In this document: piece after piece, positions 15,159 through 23,790 of the stretch
Layout: each line of letters starts with the position of its first letter
Position numbering within the stretch: the stretch's first letter is position 1
Assembly (NCBI GenBank): GCA_002435985.1
Contig: DIXD01000105.1
Coordinates: 1 to 38,869, forward strand
Length of the DNA stretch: 38,869 nucleotides
Reading direction: 5' to 3'
Origin: Spirochaetaceae bacterium UBA6089
GTDB taxonomy: Bacteria; Spirochaetota; Spirochaetia; Treponematales; Rectinemataceae
Position numbers and translations under genes: made by a program
The notes under the pieces: model-generated
Database searches by the model: none
The model's input: only the letters and a program-made list of their open reading frames with translations
What the model was told of the DNA's origin: nothing

Positions 15159-16110
15159 GGGTTTGGAGAAGGGGGAGCGGTCGGCCTTCTCGATGCAGAC
15201 AGATGCCATTCAGGCACATATCGGACTGGAGTCTTTTCTTCACCTCCTTCATGAAGGAGTCTATATCGTCGATAAAGACCGCAGAATCCAATTTTGGAAT
15301 GACGCCGCAGAGAGAATCACAGGATATGCTGCCTCGACTGTGGTCGGCAGCCGATGCTCCGACAACATTCTGCGACATGTTTCAGAGGATGGCCGCGAGC
15401 TATGCATTCATGGCTGTCCCCTTCAGGCAACGCTCACGGATGGAAAAACAAGAGACATCATCGCCTATTTTCATCATCGAGACGGGCAACGTATTCCTGC
15501 GCACGTACGTGCGATCGCGGTGCAAAACGATAAGGGTGTGTCCGGAGCACTTGAAATTTTCGACGAGATCTATGAAAAAACCAGCTTTATCGAAGAACTT
15601 GAAACGTTGCGACAAGAAGTCTTGACTGATCCTCTCACGAAAATCGGCAATCGGCGTTTTTTCGAGTTGAATATAGAGGCTAGGTTTGCCGCATACCATA
15701 CGGAACAAATCCCGTTTGGCCTTTTGATGTTCGATATCGATCACTTTAAAAAAGTGAACGATACCTATGGACATCTTGCAGGTGATAGTGTGCTCAAAAT
15801 GGTGGCTACTACAATCTCTGGTGCGCTTAAGCCGCTCGACACTATCGCTCGCTTCGGAGGCGAAGAGTTTGTAGTGCTTGTGCCCAATTGCAACGCAGAA
15901 TACCTCTCTATTGTTGGCGAGCGGATACGCATACTCATAGAGACAAGCTGGGTTGATCTTCAAGATGGTTCAAGGATCAGAATTACGATCTCAGGCGGTG
16001 GCGCCATGGTACAGCCGAACGACCAAGTTCCCACACTTATTGCAAACGCTGATCGGCGGCTCTATCAAAGCAAAGAAAGCGGCCGAAATAGAGTGATTTG
16101 TGGTGTATAA
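15124..16110 (+). CDS. PAS-GGDEF diguanylate cyclase with cysteine-rich PAS domain
   Basis: This 328-residue protein should make cyclic di-GMP. A PAS domain covers about residues 35-150 (EGVYIVDKDRRIQFWNDAAERITGY), then a short coiled-coil and a GGDEF domain from about 165. The active site is intact: DIDHFKKVNDTYGH (204-217) and GGEEF (245-249). The product-inhibition site has Lys236 in place of Arg in RxxD (KPLD), so feedback inhibition may be lost. The PAS domain contains Cys78, Cys94 and Cys98 with nearby His85 and His96, a possible metal or redox site. There are no membrane segments, so it is likely cytoplasmic. The ATG at 15124 is inside the aminotransferase gene and has an excellent GAGGAGG site, which indicates coupling. 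Confidence 0.92.
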   Translation: MQSMHSSDGGVEGLEKGERSAFSMQTDAIQAHIGLESFLHLLHEGVYIVDKDRRIQFWNDAAERITGYAASTVVGSRCSDNILRHVSEDGRELCIHGCPLQATLTDGKTRDIIAYFHHRDGQRIPAHVRAIAVQNDKGVSGALEIFDEIYEKTSFIEELETLRQEVLTDPLTKIGNRRFFELNIEARFAAYHTEQIPFGLLMFDIDHFKKVNDTYGHLAGDSVLKMVATTISGALKPLDTIARFGGEEFVVLVPNCNAEYLSIVGERIRILIETSWVDLQDGSRIRITISGGGAMVQPNDQVPTLIANADRRLYQSKESGRNRVICGV

Positions 16111-16186
16111 GGGGTGTATAAAAAGACCGCGCGGCACGATTTTTGTGGGTAGCTTACGTTTTGCAGCGTGCCTCTCAGCGTGTTTT

Positions 16187-16912
16187 TCAGCGCGCCCGCA
16201 ATTTTCGAAGCTGATTCAGCGCCGCCCTGAAGTCCCGTGGGAAGGGAGCCTCTATCTTTAGTGCCGCCCCGTTTGTGGGGTGTTGAAAGGATATCTCGAC
16301 CGCGTGCAGAGCGGTGCGGGCAATGAGAGGCTGCTCCTCGTAGACATCCCCCTTCCACCTGCGTTTCAATACAGACAGCATGAGAGGTGCACCGTCGCCA
16401 TAGAGGGGATCCGCAACGATCTTCAAGCCCGATGCCGCGAGATGCACTCTAATCTGGTGCGTGCGCCCCGTCTCCGGCAAGGCTCGTACGAGCGCAAATC
16501 CGCGGAAGCGCTCCACGACCTCGAACCTTGTTTTGGCTGCTTTCCCTTTCGAGAGATCAATGATCGTCCTGTGGTCTCTTTCGCCATCGGCACGCAGGGG
16601 AAGATCAATTTCCCATACTTCCTGTTCCGGCTCGCCATGTACGATGGCAAGATAAATCTTGTCAACTTGACGCGTGGCAAATCGCTCGTTGAGATCTCTG
16701 TGGGCGCGCTCACTTCGGGCATAGACAAGGACACCGGTCGTGTCCTTATCGATCCTATGCACTGGCAAAAGTACCCCAAACTCCTTGGACAACAGTTCCT
16801 TGGCGACAGGGACATCGGGGTCCCAGCGATCTGGGATGGCCAGCATTCCCGCAGGCTTGTCGACCGCAAGGATTTCTGTATCTACATATAGTATTGTAAC
16901 CGGGTTTTTCAC
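16187..16912 (-). CDS. RluA-family RNA pseudouridine synthase
   Basis: This 241-residue enzyme isomerises uridine to pseudouridine in rRNA or tRNA. The catalytic aspartate is Asp55 in the family signature HRIDKDTTG, and the downstream motif TGRTHQIRVHLAASG is present. There is no N-terminal S4 domain, so it resembles the short RluA type more than RluC or RluD. The target base cannot be assigned from sequence. It is convergent with the diguanylate cyclase gene and divergent from groEL, so it appears to be a single-gene unit. Confidence 0.92.
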   Translation of the reverse strand: MKNPVTILYVDTEILAVDKPAGMLAIPDRWDPDVPVAKELLSKEFGVLLPVHRIDKDTTGVLVYARSERAHRDLNERFATRQVDKIYLAIVHGEPEQEVWEIDLPLRADGERDHRTIIDLSKGKAAKTRFEVVERFRGFALVRALPETGRTHQIRVHLAASGLKIVADPLYGDGAPLMLSVLKRRWKGDVYEEQPLIARTALHAVEISFQHPTNGAALKIEAPFPRDFRAALNQLRKLRAR

Positions 16913-16998
16913 GAATGTAACTGTAGCATAAAGCTTCCTTTGCGGATACCATGGACATTTGGGTAGAAAATGCGGAATTTGCAGAAGTTATATTCCAC

Positions 16999-17061
16999 TT
17001 GCCGATCTTTTCTGTTTTTTATATCTTATCACAGGCATTTCAAAGCCGTTCTCAATATAAT
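16999..17061 (+). promoter_or_regulatory. Candidate groEL promoter region
   Basis: Two overlapping options lie 80-140 bases before groEL. One is TTGCCG (16999-17004) with TATCTT (17022-17027) at 17-base spacing. The other is an exact TATAAT (17056-17061) with a poor -35. No CIRCE inverted repeat (TTAGCACTC-N9-GAGTGCTAA) is visible in the 229-base gap, so HrcA control is not indicated here. Confidence 0.35.
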
Positions 17062-17141
17062 ATCCGGTTCTGCGTCATCATGCATGTGATGAGATGTTGG
17101 GTGACCGGTAAAAACACTGTAAGCGACAGGAGAGCAAAGGT

Positions 17142-18779
17142 ATGGCGAAACAATTGTTGTTCAGCGAAGATGCGCGACGGAAACTACTTGATGGCGTCGA
17201 AACCATCTCCAAGGCTGTCAAGGTAACGCTCGGTCCAAAGGGCCGAAATGTACTCCTCGACAAGAAATTCGGTGCTCCGACTGTGACCAAGGACGGCGTA
17301 TCCGTTGCCAAGGAAATCGAACTCGAAGATCCGTTCGAGAACATGGGAGCACAGCTTCTCAAGGAAGTCGCAACCAAGACGAACGATATCGCGGGCGATG
17401 GTACGACCACCGCGACGGTACTCGCCTACTCCATCGTCAAAGAAGGTCTGAAATCCGTAGCAGCCGGCATCGACCCCATGGCGTTAAAGCGCGGTATCGA
17501 CCAAGCAGTGACTCTTTCCGTAGAAGAAATCCAGAAGAACTCTAAGGAAATCAAAGAGAAGGAAGAGATCGCCGACGTTGCGTCCGTTTCGGCGAACAAC
17601 GACATCGAGATCGGTAAGCAGATTGCCGACGCGATGGAGAAGGTAGGAAAGGACGGCGTCATCACGGTTGAGGAATCCAAAACCATGGAGACGACCATCG
17701 ACTTCGTCGAAGGCATGCAGTTCGACCGAGGCTACGTCTCGCCGTATTTCGTCACAAACCGCGAATCCATGACCGTGGTCTTCGAGAATCCTCTTATCCT
17801 CATCCACGATAAGAAGATTTCCAGCATGAAGGATCTTCTGCCCGTGCTCGAGAAAGTCGCCCAGGCAGGCAAGCCCCTCCTTATCATCGCCGAGGATGTC
17901 GAAGGCGAAGCACTTCCTACGCTCATCGTCAACCACCTCAAGGGCACCATCACCGTGTGTGCCGTCAAGGCTCCTGGGTTCGGCGATCGCCGCAAGGCCA
18001 TGCTCGAGGATATTGCAATTCTCACGGGTGGCGAGGTCATCTCTGAAGAGCTCGGCCTCAAGCTCGAGAACACTTCCCTCAACCAGCTCGGCACCGCCAA
18101 GACCGTCAAGGTCGATAAGGACAACACGACCATCATCAACGGCGGCGGCAAGCAGAAGGACATCCAAGACCGCATCGCGCAGATCAAGAAGCAGATCGAA
18201 GAGACCACCAGCGACTACGATCGAGAGAAGCTCCAGGAGCGCTTAGCCAAGCTCGCAGGTGGCGTTGCAGTGATCAACGTCGGCGCAGCCACCGAAGTCG
18301 AAATGAAAGAGAAGAAACACAGAGTGGAGGATGCGCTCTCCGCAACCCGCGCAGCCATCGATGAAGGCATCGTTCCGGGTGGCGGCATCGCGCTCATCCA
18401 GGCGGCCATTGCCCTCGAGAAAGCGGATATCTCCAAGATGACCGACGACGAGCGTGTCGGCTTCAAGATCGTCAAGCGCGCCCTCGAGGAGCCTATCCGC
18501 CAGATCGCAGAGAACGCTGGCATCGATGGATCGATCATTGCGGACAAGGCCAAGCACGAGAAGAAAGGCGTTGGTTTCGACGCGGCGAAGATGGAGTGGA
18601 CCGACATGCTCAAGGCCGGCATTATTGATCCGGCCAAGGTGACGCGCAGCGCGCTCCAGAACGCAGCCTCGGTCGCATCGCTTCTCCTTACCACCGAGTG
18701 TGCCATCACCGATCTGCCCGAGAAGAATCCGCCCGCACCACCTGCCGGCGGCCCCGGCATGGGCGGCATGGATTACTGA
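17142..18779 (+). CDS. groL: Chaperonin GroEL (Hsp60)
   Basis: This 545-residue chaperonin subunit is complete. It forms the double-ring folding cage in the cytoplasm. ATP-site motifs are present: VTLGPKGRNV, the DGVSVAKEIEL segment and AGDGTTTATVLA (catalytic Asp in GDGTTT). The C-terminus ends in the usual Gly/Met tail (GGPGMGGMDY). The N-terminus MAKQLLFSEDARRKLL resembles spirochaete GroEL as I remember it. An AGGAGA ribosome site lies 8 bases before the ATG. No groES gene lies beside it: the upstream neighbour is a pseudouridine synthase on the other strand, and an intrinsic terminator follows. It is therefore a monocistronic groEL. Confidence 0.98.
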   Translation: MAKQLLFSEDARRKLLDGVETISKAVKVTLGPKGRNVLLDKKFGAPTVTKDGVSVAKEIELEDPFENMGAQLLKEVATKTNDIAGDGTTTATVLAYSIVKEGLKSVAAGIDPMALKRGIDQAVTLSVEEIQKNSKEIKEKEEIADVASVSANNDIEIGKQIADAMEKVGKDGVITVEESKTMETTIDFVEGMQFDRGYVSPYFVTNRESMTVVFENPLILIHDKKISSMKDLLPVLEKVAQAGKPLLIIAEDVEGEALPTLIVNHLKGTITVCAVKAPGFGDRRKAMLEDIAILTGGEVISEELGLKLENTSLNQLGTAKTVKVDKDNTTIINGGGKQKDIQDRIAQIKKQIEETTSDYDREKLQERLAKLAGGVAVINVGAATEVEMKEKKHRVEDALSATRAAIDEGIVPGGGIALIQAAIALEKADISKMTDDERVGFKIVKRALEEPIRQIAENAGIDGSIIADKAKHEKKGVGFDAAKMEWTDMLKAGIIDPAKVTRSALQNAASVASLLLTTECAITDLPEKNPPAPPAGGPGMGGMDY

Positions 18780-18825
18780 TGTACAGTCCGGGCTGACCGA
18801 TCTGTTCCGGAGCCCGGATCTCAAT

Positions 18826-18868
18826 ACACAAAGCGCGGTGCCCTAGTGGTGCCGCGCTTTGTGTTTTA
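18826..18868 (+). terminator. Intrinsic terminator of groEL
   Basis: A perfect 13-base-pair stem (ACACAAAGCGCGG at 18826-18838 with its complement at 18852-18864) encloses a loop that can extend the pairing by a few bases and is followed by a run of T (18864-18867). It lies 46 bases after the groEL stop and just before the convergent ABC-exporter stop at 18878. Confidence 0.85.
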
Positions 18869-18877
18869 AGAGGCCTC

Positions 18878-20863
18878 TCACGAACAGAGTACCTGCTGCT
18901 CTTCCCTGCTCTCGTCGAACTGGCTATTGTAGAGCTCCGCATAGAAGCCGCACTTCGCAAGGAGCTCCTCATGCGTGCCTTGTTCTACGATGTCGCCATG
19001 GTTCATCACGAGGATGAGATCGGCGTCGCGAATCGTCGAGAGCCTGTGCGCGATCACAAAGCTCGTCCGCCCCTGCATGAGGGCAAGCATCGCCTTCTGT
19101 ATGAGGAGCTCGGTGTGCGTGTCGACGTTGCTCGTCGCCTCATCGAGGATGAGCATCGGCGGCTTTGCGAGCATCGCACGAGCTATGGTAAGTAACTGTT
19201 TCTGCCCTTGCGATATGTTCGTCGTCTCCTCGTTGAGCACAAGATCGTACCCCTCGGGAAAAGCGCGCACAAAGTGGTCGACATGGGCAGCCTTCGCCGC
19301 CTCCACAAGCTCATCCTCGTGCGCGTCCCGCTTGCCGTAGGCAATGTTGTCCCTCACGGTCCCGGAAAAGAGCCAGGTATCCTGCAGTACCATGCCGAAC
19401 CATGAACGCACCACCGAGCGCGGGAGTTCTCGAATAGGCATGTCGTCGATGAGTATTTCGCCACTCTCCGGCTCGTAGAAGCGCATGAGGAGCTTCACGA
19501 GCGTGGTTTTGCCCGCGCCAGTGGGGCCGACAATAGCGACTTTCTGGCCGGGGAGGATAGTTGCGCTAAAATCCTTGATGATGGGCTGCCCAGGAACATA
19601 GCTGAAATGCACATGGCGGAATTCGACCTTGCCCTCAATGCGCCTGCCCTCTAGAGTCTTGACACCGACACTCATCTGCTCATCCTGTGGCTCCTCCTCG
19701 GACGCCAGAAAATCGAAGATGCGCTCGGCCGCCGCCGCCGTCTGCTGCAGCACGTTCGAAATGTTCGCCACCTGCGTGATTGGCTGGGTGAAAGATCGGA
19801 CATACTGCAGGAAAGCCTGAATGTCGCCGACGGTGACCATTTGCTTCGCCGCGAGCCATCCGCCGCTCACCGCCACCGCGACATATCCCAGATTACCGAC
19901 AAAGTTCATGAGCGGCATCATGATGCTCGACAAAAACTGGCTCTTCCACGCAGACTGATAGAGCGTCGAGTTGAGTTCATCGAATGTCGCGACGGCCTTT
20001 TTCTCGCCGCCGAAGGCCTTGACCACGGTGTGGGCGCTGAAGACCTCTTCGATGTGCCCGTTCAGGTGACCGAGATACTCCTGCTGAGTTTTGAAATACT
20101 TCTGCGAACGCTTCACGATGAACCTCACGAGCCCAATCGAAAGAGGGATCATCAAAATGGCGACTATGGTCATCTGCCAGCTTATGGTGAGCATCATGAT
20201 GAAGGCGCCGATCAGCGTCATCACCGAGGTGATCATGTGGGATAGGCTCTGGCTCAAAGTCTGGTTCACCGTGTCGACATCGTTCGTCATACGCGAGAGG
20301 ATTTCGCCGTGGTTCGTGGTATCGAAGGCTCTGAAGGGCATCCGGTTTATCTTGGAGATGATGTCTTTGCGCAGTGTATAGGTGATCTTGATCGCAATGC
20401 CCGAGACGATCCAGCCTTGGATATACTGGAGAATGGCTGATGACACATAGAGTGCGAGCACCGTGAGGAGAATGCTTCCTATCTTCGTAAAATCGATGTC
20501 GCCCGAGCGGGTCATTTTCTGAACGACACCTTCAAAGAGCGTCGTGGTGGCGGTGCCGAGGATCTTCGGCCCCACAATTGCGAGGATCGTGGCTACCGTC
20601 GCGAGCACCATGACCGCCAAAAGACCCCAACGATAGGGTCCGAGATATGCGAAGAGCTGCTTCATCGTGCCTTTGAAGTCCCTCGACTTTTCGCCGGGCA
20701 TGAGAGCCTGCGCTCTGCCGTGCCCGATCATCGCGCCAGGTCTTCTCTGGCTCTGCGCCTGTGTAGCCTGAGGTCGTTCGTTCGCTGCGCTCGGCCCGGC
20801 GGGTCTGCCTGAGTCGGGATTTTGTGGCTGCCTCTCGGTGAGGGGTTTCTTGTTTGTGTTCAT
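18878..20863 (-). CDS. ABC exporter half-transporter with canonical ATP site (multidrug type)
   Basis: This 661-residue protein combines an N-terminal six-helix exporter membrane domain with a nucleotide-binding domain. The first ~70 residues are a hydrophilic Pro/Gln-rich cytoplasmic extension. The ATPase domain has Walker A VGPTGAGKTT, a signature written NISQGQKQL instead of LSGGQ, and Walker B LILDEATSNVD with catalytic Glu575. The NISQG form is common in one subunit of heterodimeric exporters such as TM287/288 or BmrCD. Its ATG overlaps the stop of the other half by 4 bases with a GAGGAGG site, so the two make a heterodimer. Drug, lipid or peptide export is possible. The MarR gene in the operon favours a drug-like substrate. 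Confidence 0.93.
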   Translation of the reverse strand: MNTNKKPLTERQPQNPDSGRPAGPSAANERPQATQAQSQRRPGAMIGHGRAQALMPGEKSRDFKGTMKQLFAYLGPYRWGLLAVMVLATVATILAIVGPKILGTATTTLFEGVVQKMTRSGDIDFTKIGSILLTVLALYVSSAILQYIQGWIVSGIAIKITYTLRKDIISKINRMPFRAFDTTNHGEILSRMTNDVDTVNQTLSQSLSHMITSVMTLIGAFIMMLTISWQMTIVAILMIPLSIGLVRFIVKRSQKYFKTQQEYLGHLNGHIEEVFSAHTVVKAFGGEKKAVATFDELNSTLYQSAWKSQFLSSIMMPLMNFVGNLGYVAVAVSGGWLAAKQMVTVGDIQAFLQYVRSFTQPITQVANISNVLQQTAAAAERIFDFLASEEEPQDEQMSVGVKTLEGRRIEGKVEFRHVHFSYVPGQPIIKDFSATILPGQKVAIVGPTGAGKTTLVKLLMRFYEPESGEILIDDMPIRELPRSVVRSWFGMVLQDTWLFSGTVRDNIAYGKRDAHEDELVEAAKAAHVDHFVRAFPEGYDLVLNEETTNISQGQKQLLTIARAMLAKPPMLILDEATSNVDTHTELLIQKAMLALMQGRTSFVIAHRLSTIRDADLILVMNHGDIVEQGTHEELLAKCGFYAELYNSQFDESREEQQVLCS

Positions 20864-23127
20864 GCGAGTTCCTCCTCTTTAAGCTGCGAAAGCGCGATGT
20901 CGCGGTATACCTCACACGTGCTCATCAGCTGCTCGTGGGTCCCGATGCCCACCACACTGCCATCGTCCAGCACGATGATCTGTTCGGCATGGCGGATCGG
21001 AGCTACCCTCTGTGTCACGAGAAAGACAGTGCTGTCCTTGGCGTAAGTCTTGAGCGCGGATCGGATCTCCCTGTCGGTCTTGTAGTCGAGGGCGGAAAAA
21101 CTGTCATCGAAGATATACACCGGCGCACGGCGTACCAGCGCCCGCGCTATCGAGAGTCGTTGGCGCTGCCCACCCGACACATTCATACCCCCTTGGGAAA
21201 TCTGGCGTTCGAGTCCCTCCGGGCTCTCCTCCACCAGACTCATGATCTGCGATATCGAGAGTGCCTCCACAATCTCGTCGTCAGAGGCTCCCTTTTTGCC
21301 GTACCGGATATTTTCGGCGATGCTGCCGGTAAAGAGCATGCTCTTCTGCGGCACGAAGCCGATGTAGGACCGGAGTTCGGCAAGAGAAAGCGTTTTTACG
21401 TCGACCCCATCGAGGAGCACCTGCCCCTCCGTCACGTCGTAGAAGCGTGGGATGAGGCTGACCATGGTCGACTTACCGGAGCCTGTCGTGCCGATGATCG
21501 CCGTCGTGGTGCCTGGTCTTGCGACAAAACTGATATCGTGGAGCACGTCCTCCTGCGCACCCGGGTAGCGAAACCGCACGTGGCGGAACTCGATTTGTCC
21601 ACGCACGGGTTTTGGAAGCTGTGAAGGGTTCTCCGGGTCTCGGATGCTCACCTTTGTATCGATGACCTGCGTGATGCGGTCGATCGAGACACTCGCCCTC
21701 GGCACCATGATGAACATAAAGGACATCATGATGAAGGCGAAAAAAATCTGCATGGAATACTGCATGAAGGCCATCATGTCGCCCACACGGATGCTTCCGG
21801 CTGCCACCTCGTGCGAGCCCACCCAGATGATCGAGACCGAGACCACATTCATGATGATGGTCATAAGGGGCATCAGCACGACCATAACACGCGTCACGTA
21901 GAGAAGCGTGCCGGTCAAGTCGCGGTTGGTCTTGTCGAAGCGTGTCGCCTCGGCGTCCTGTTGGTTGAATGCACGGATGACCATCATGCCGGAGAGGTTT
22001 TCGCGTACGACGAGATTGAGTCTATCCACCAGCTTCTGCACGATGCGGAACTTCGGCACCACGATCGCAAACACAAGCCCGATGATAACCAGGAGCACGC
22101 CCACGGCCAGCGCGATAATCCACCACATGCCGGACGCCTTGCCGAGAGCTCGGATTACCCCACCGACACCGATGATCGGGGCATAAAAAAGCATTCTCGT
22201 GCCCATCATGATCATCATCTGGATCTGCGTCACATCGTTGGTCGAACGCGTAATCAACGAGGCAGTCGAAAAGGAGTCGAACTCCGCGAGTGAAAAATCC
22301 TCTACCTTTGTGAAAACGGCGCTCCTCATATCCCGGGCAGTACCTGCCGCCAACCTCGATCCGAGATAGCCGACGAGAATTGCGGAAGCCACCGAGACCA
22401 GCGTGACAAGAAGCATAAGCGAGCCGATCCGCACTATATAGGACATCTGCAGTGCGCCGATATCTGCGCCGAGCGCCGCGAACTCGGCCTGAAGCCCTCT
22501 GACGACGAGCTGCGATTTGGCAATTGGATCAAGTGCATCGATCTGGGCGAGTATCGCCTGAGGGCTCATGGAGGCAAGCGCCGAGAAGTCCGACATCGCG
22601 CTTGACTGGGTACTGTCTGGCTGGACTGAAGGTGCGGCTGGCATTGCGCTGGCCTGGTCCGTCGCTCCCGGAGCGCCGGCTAGGCTTTGGCTGGCGGAAA
22701 CGGAAAACTGCGCTACAATTACCAATTTCGGATATTCCTCGAGAAAAACCAGTCTCGCGGCATCCATTGCCGCCTTGTCGTCGGTATTCAGCGACATGAC
22801 GGGCTCTGTCTGGGCCAGCGGCCATGCTTTCGCGAGCGCCTTCGCCTCGGCGGAACCAGGCGTCACCAAAGTATAGACTCGCTGCAGCGCGACAAACTCG
22901 TCGCCTGCGCCCTCCGACTGCATGAGCTTTTCCATAGCCTCGAAGGTGCTCGCTCGCAGCACGGGGGGCAGATCTGCTTCGATTCCATTCTGCTGAATAC
23001 CGATGTTTACGATTCTGGATAGATAATCAGGCAAAGCCAGGTCTGCATTCGCCTGAACGAATAAAAGCGCAATGACCAACACGACACTGAGCCAGTACGG
23101 CTTCAGAAAACGGAACACGGTTCGCAT
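20860..23127 (-). CDS. ABC exporter half-transporter with degenerate ATP site and large external domain
   Basis: This 755-residue partner of the exporter encoded next starts at the ATG at 23127, which shares one base with the marR stop (TAATG) and has a strong GAGGAG site. An ATG 16 codons earlier lies inside marR and has no comparable site. After the first membrane segment (about 11-29) there is an insert of roughly 180 residues (45-225), Ala/Ser/Gln-rich and without membrane segments, before the second helix at about 230-252. It should face outside. The ATPase domain has Walker A GTTGSGKST, signature NVSGGQRQRL and Walker B VYIFDDSFSALD, where Asp675 replaces the catalytic glutamate. That makes one of the two composite ATP sites degenerate, as in heterodimeric exporters. 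Confidence 0.93.
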   Translation of the reverse strand: MRTVFRFLKPYWLSVVLVIALLFVQANADLALPDYLSRIVNIGIQQNGIEADLPPVLRASTFEAMEKLMQSEGAGDEFVALQRVYTLVTPGSAEAKALAKAWPLAQTEPVMSLNTDDKAAMDAARLVFLEEYPKLVIVAQFSVSASQSLAGAPGATDQASAMPAAPSVQPDSTQSSAMSDFSALASMSPQAILAQIDALDPIAKSQLVVRGLQAEFAALGADIGALQMSYIVRIGSLMLLVTLVSVASAILVGYLGSRLAAGTARDMRSAVFTKVEDFSLAEFDSFSTASLITRSTNDVTQIQMMIMMGTRMLFYAPIIGVGGVIRALGKASGMWWIIALAVGVLLVIIGLVFAIVVPKFRIVQKLVDRLNLVVRENLSGMMVIRAFNQQDAEATRFDKTNRDLTGTLLYVTRVMVVLMPLMTIIMNVVSVSIIWVGSHEVAAGSIRVGDMMAFMQYSMQIFFAFIMMSFMFIMVPRASVSIDRITQVIDTKVSIRDPENPSQLPKPVRGQIEFRHVRFRYPGAQEDVLHDISFVARPGTTTAIIGTTGSGKSTMVSLIPRFYDVTEGQVLLDGVDVKTLSLAELRSYIGFVPQKSMLFTGSIAENIRYGKKGASDDEIVEALSISQIMSLVEESPEGLERQISQGGMNVSGGQRQRLSIARALVRRAPVYIFDDSFSALDYKTDREIRSALKTYAKDSTVFLVTQRVAPIRHAEQIIVLDDGSVVGIGTHEQLMSTCEVYRDIALSQLKEEELA

Positions 23128-23654
23128 TAGATTCTCCTCGGATGCATCTTGGACACCTGCCCTCTGTCTTGCCATGGATGATGTTGAGTTTCAAGGCACT
23201 CGGCTCCCTCTAAAAGTTGGGCGGCCGCTATGAGTTCCCTGAAGATGTGGGTCGCACTATGGGCAAGTTCGGGACTTATGGTGCTGCAGAAGGTTTTTAT
23301 CCACCCTTGGCGCGCCTCGAAGTTACGCTCCACGATGAGTCTGCCCTTTGAGGTGAGAAGAAGCAGCCGTACACGCCGGTCGTTCGGGTCTTCCACACGC
23401 TCCAACAAGCCCATCTTGACGAGTTTTTCCACCATCTGGCTTGCGGCCGCACCGCTTATACCGAATTCTTCGCCCAGCTCGGTGACCGCGCAGCGCTTTT
23501 TGCCGTTCAAGCGAATGAGCAAGGCGATCTGCGGCATGGAGAGTTTCGTCTCCGCTGCATACTCGATAAAACCTTTCATCGAGAGCCGCATGATCTGCCC
23601 TATCCATTCCTTGAGCGCGTTCTCGAACTCCATGCATTCTGGGTGCTCCGTCAT
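23127..23654 (-). CDS. MarR-family transcriptional regulator
   Basis: This 175-residue winged-helix repressor probably controls the ABC exporter genes that follow it. The DNA-binding part reads CAVTELGEEFGISGAAASQMVEKLVKMGLL, followed by the wing DPNDRRVRLLLLTSKG, which is typical of MarR. The ATG at 23654 was chosen for its AAGG site and because the family fold begins shortly after it. A much longer open frame upstream has no domain and runs through the promoter. The stop codon overlaps the exporter start by one base. A candidate promoter with a short inverted repeat lies 33-61 bases upstream, suitable for autoregulation. Confidence 0.92.
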   Translation of the reverse strand: MTEHPECMEFENALKEWIGQIMRLSMKGFIEYAAETKLSMPQIALLIRLNGKKRCAVTELGEEFGISGAAASQMVEKLVKMGLLERVEDPNDRRVRLLLLTSKGRLIVERNFEARQGWIKTFCSTISPELAHSATHIFRELIAAAQLLEGAECLETQHHPWQDRGQVSKMHPRRI

Positions 23655-23686
23655 TCTTGCGCCTTCCAAAAAGATAAGATGACTAA

Positions 23687-23715
23687 ATAGTAAAGAAAAC
23701 TTATATTTTAGACAA
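23687..23715 (-). promoter_or_regulatory. Candidate promoter of the marR-exporter operon, with a possible operator
   Basis: On the minus strand TTGTCT (23715-23710) and TACTAT (23692-23687) are 17 bases apart. The -10 overlaps a short inverted repeat ACTA-N2-TAGT (23691-23682), where bound MarR could block transcription. The repeat is short, so the operator call is weak. The promoter geometry is good. Confidence 0.5.
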
Positions 23716-23790
23716 GCCTTTTTCTGCGAATTCAGGGTGGGAATCGGCAAAATGTATGTGGATAGAGAGAGTGGTGGCGTATGACGGAGT

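Noticed and set aside
16164..16194. Three CAGCG(T/C)G units at 12-base spacing
   Set aside because: The units are short, only partly conserved and overlap the end of the pseudouridine synthase gene. Probably chance.
16913..17141. CIRCE element upstream of groEL
   Set aside because: No TTAGCACTC-N9-GAGTGCTAA or close variant is present.
17484..18167. A 227-codon minus-strand frame inside groEL
   Set aside because: It is antisense to groEL and composed of shadow codons. There is no ribosome site or domain.
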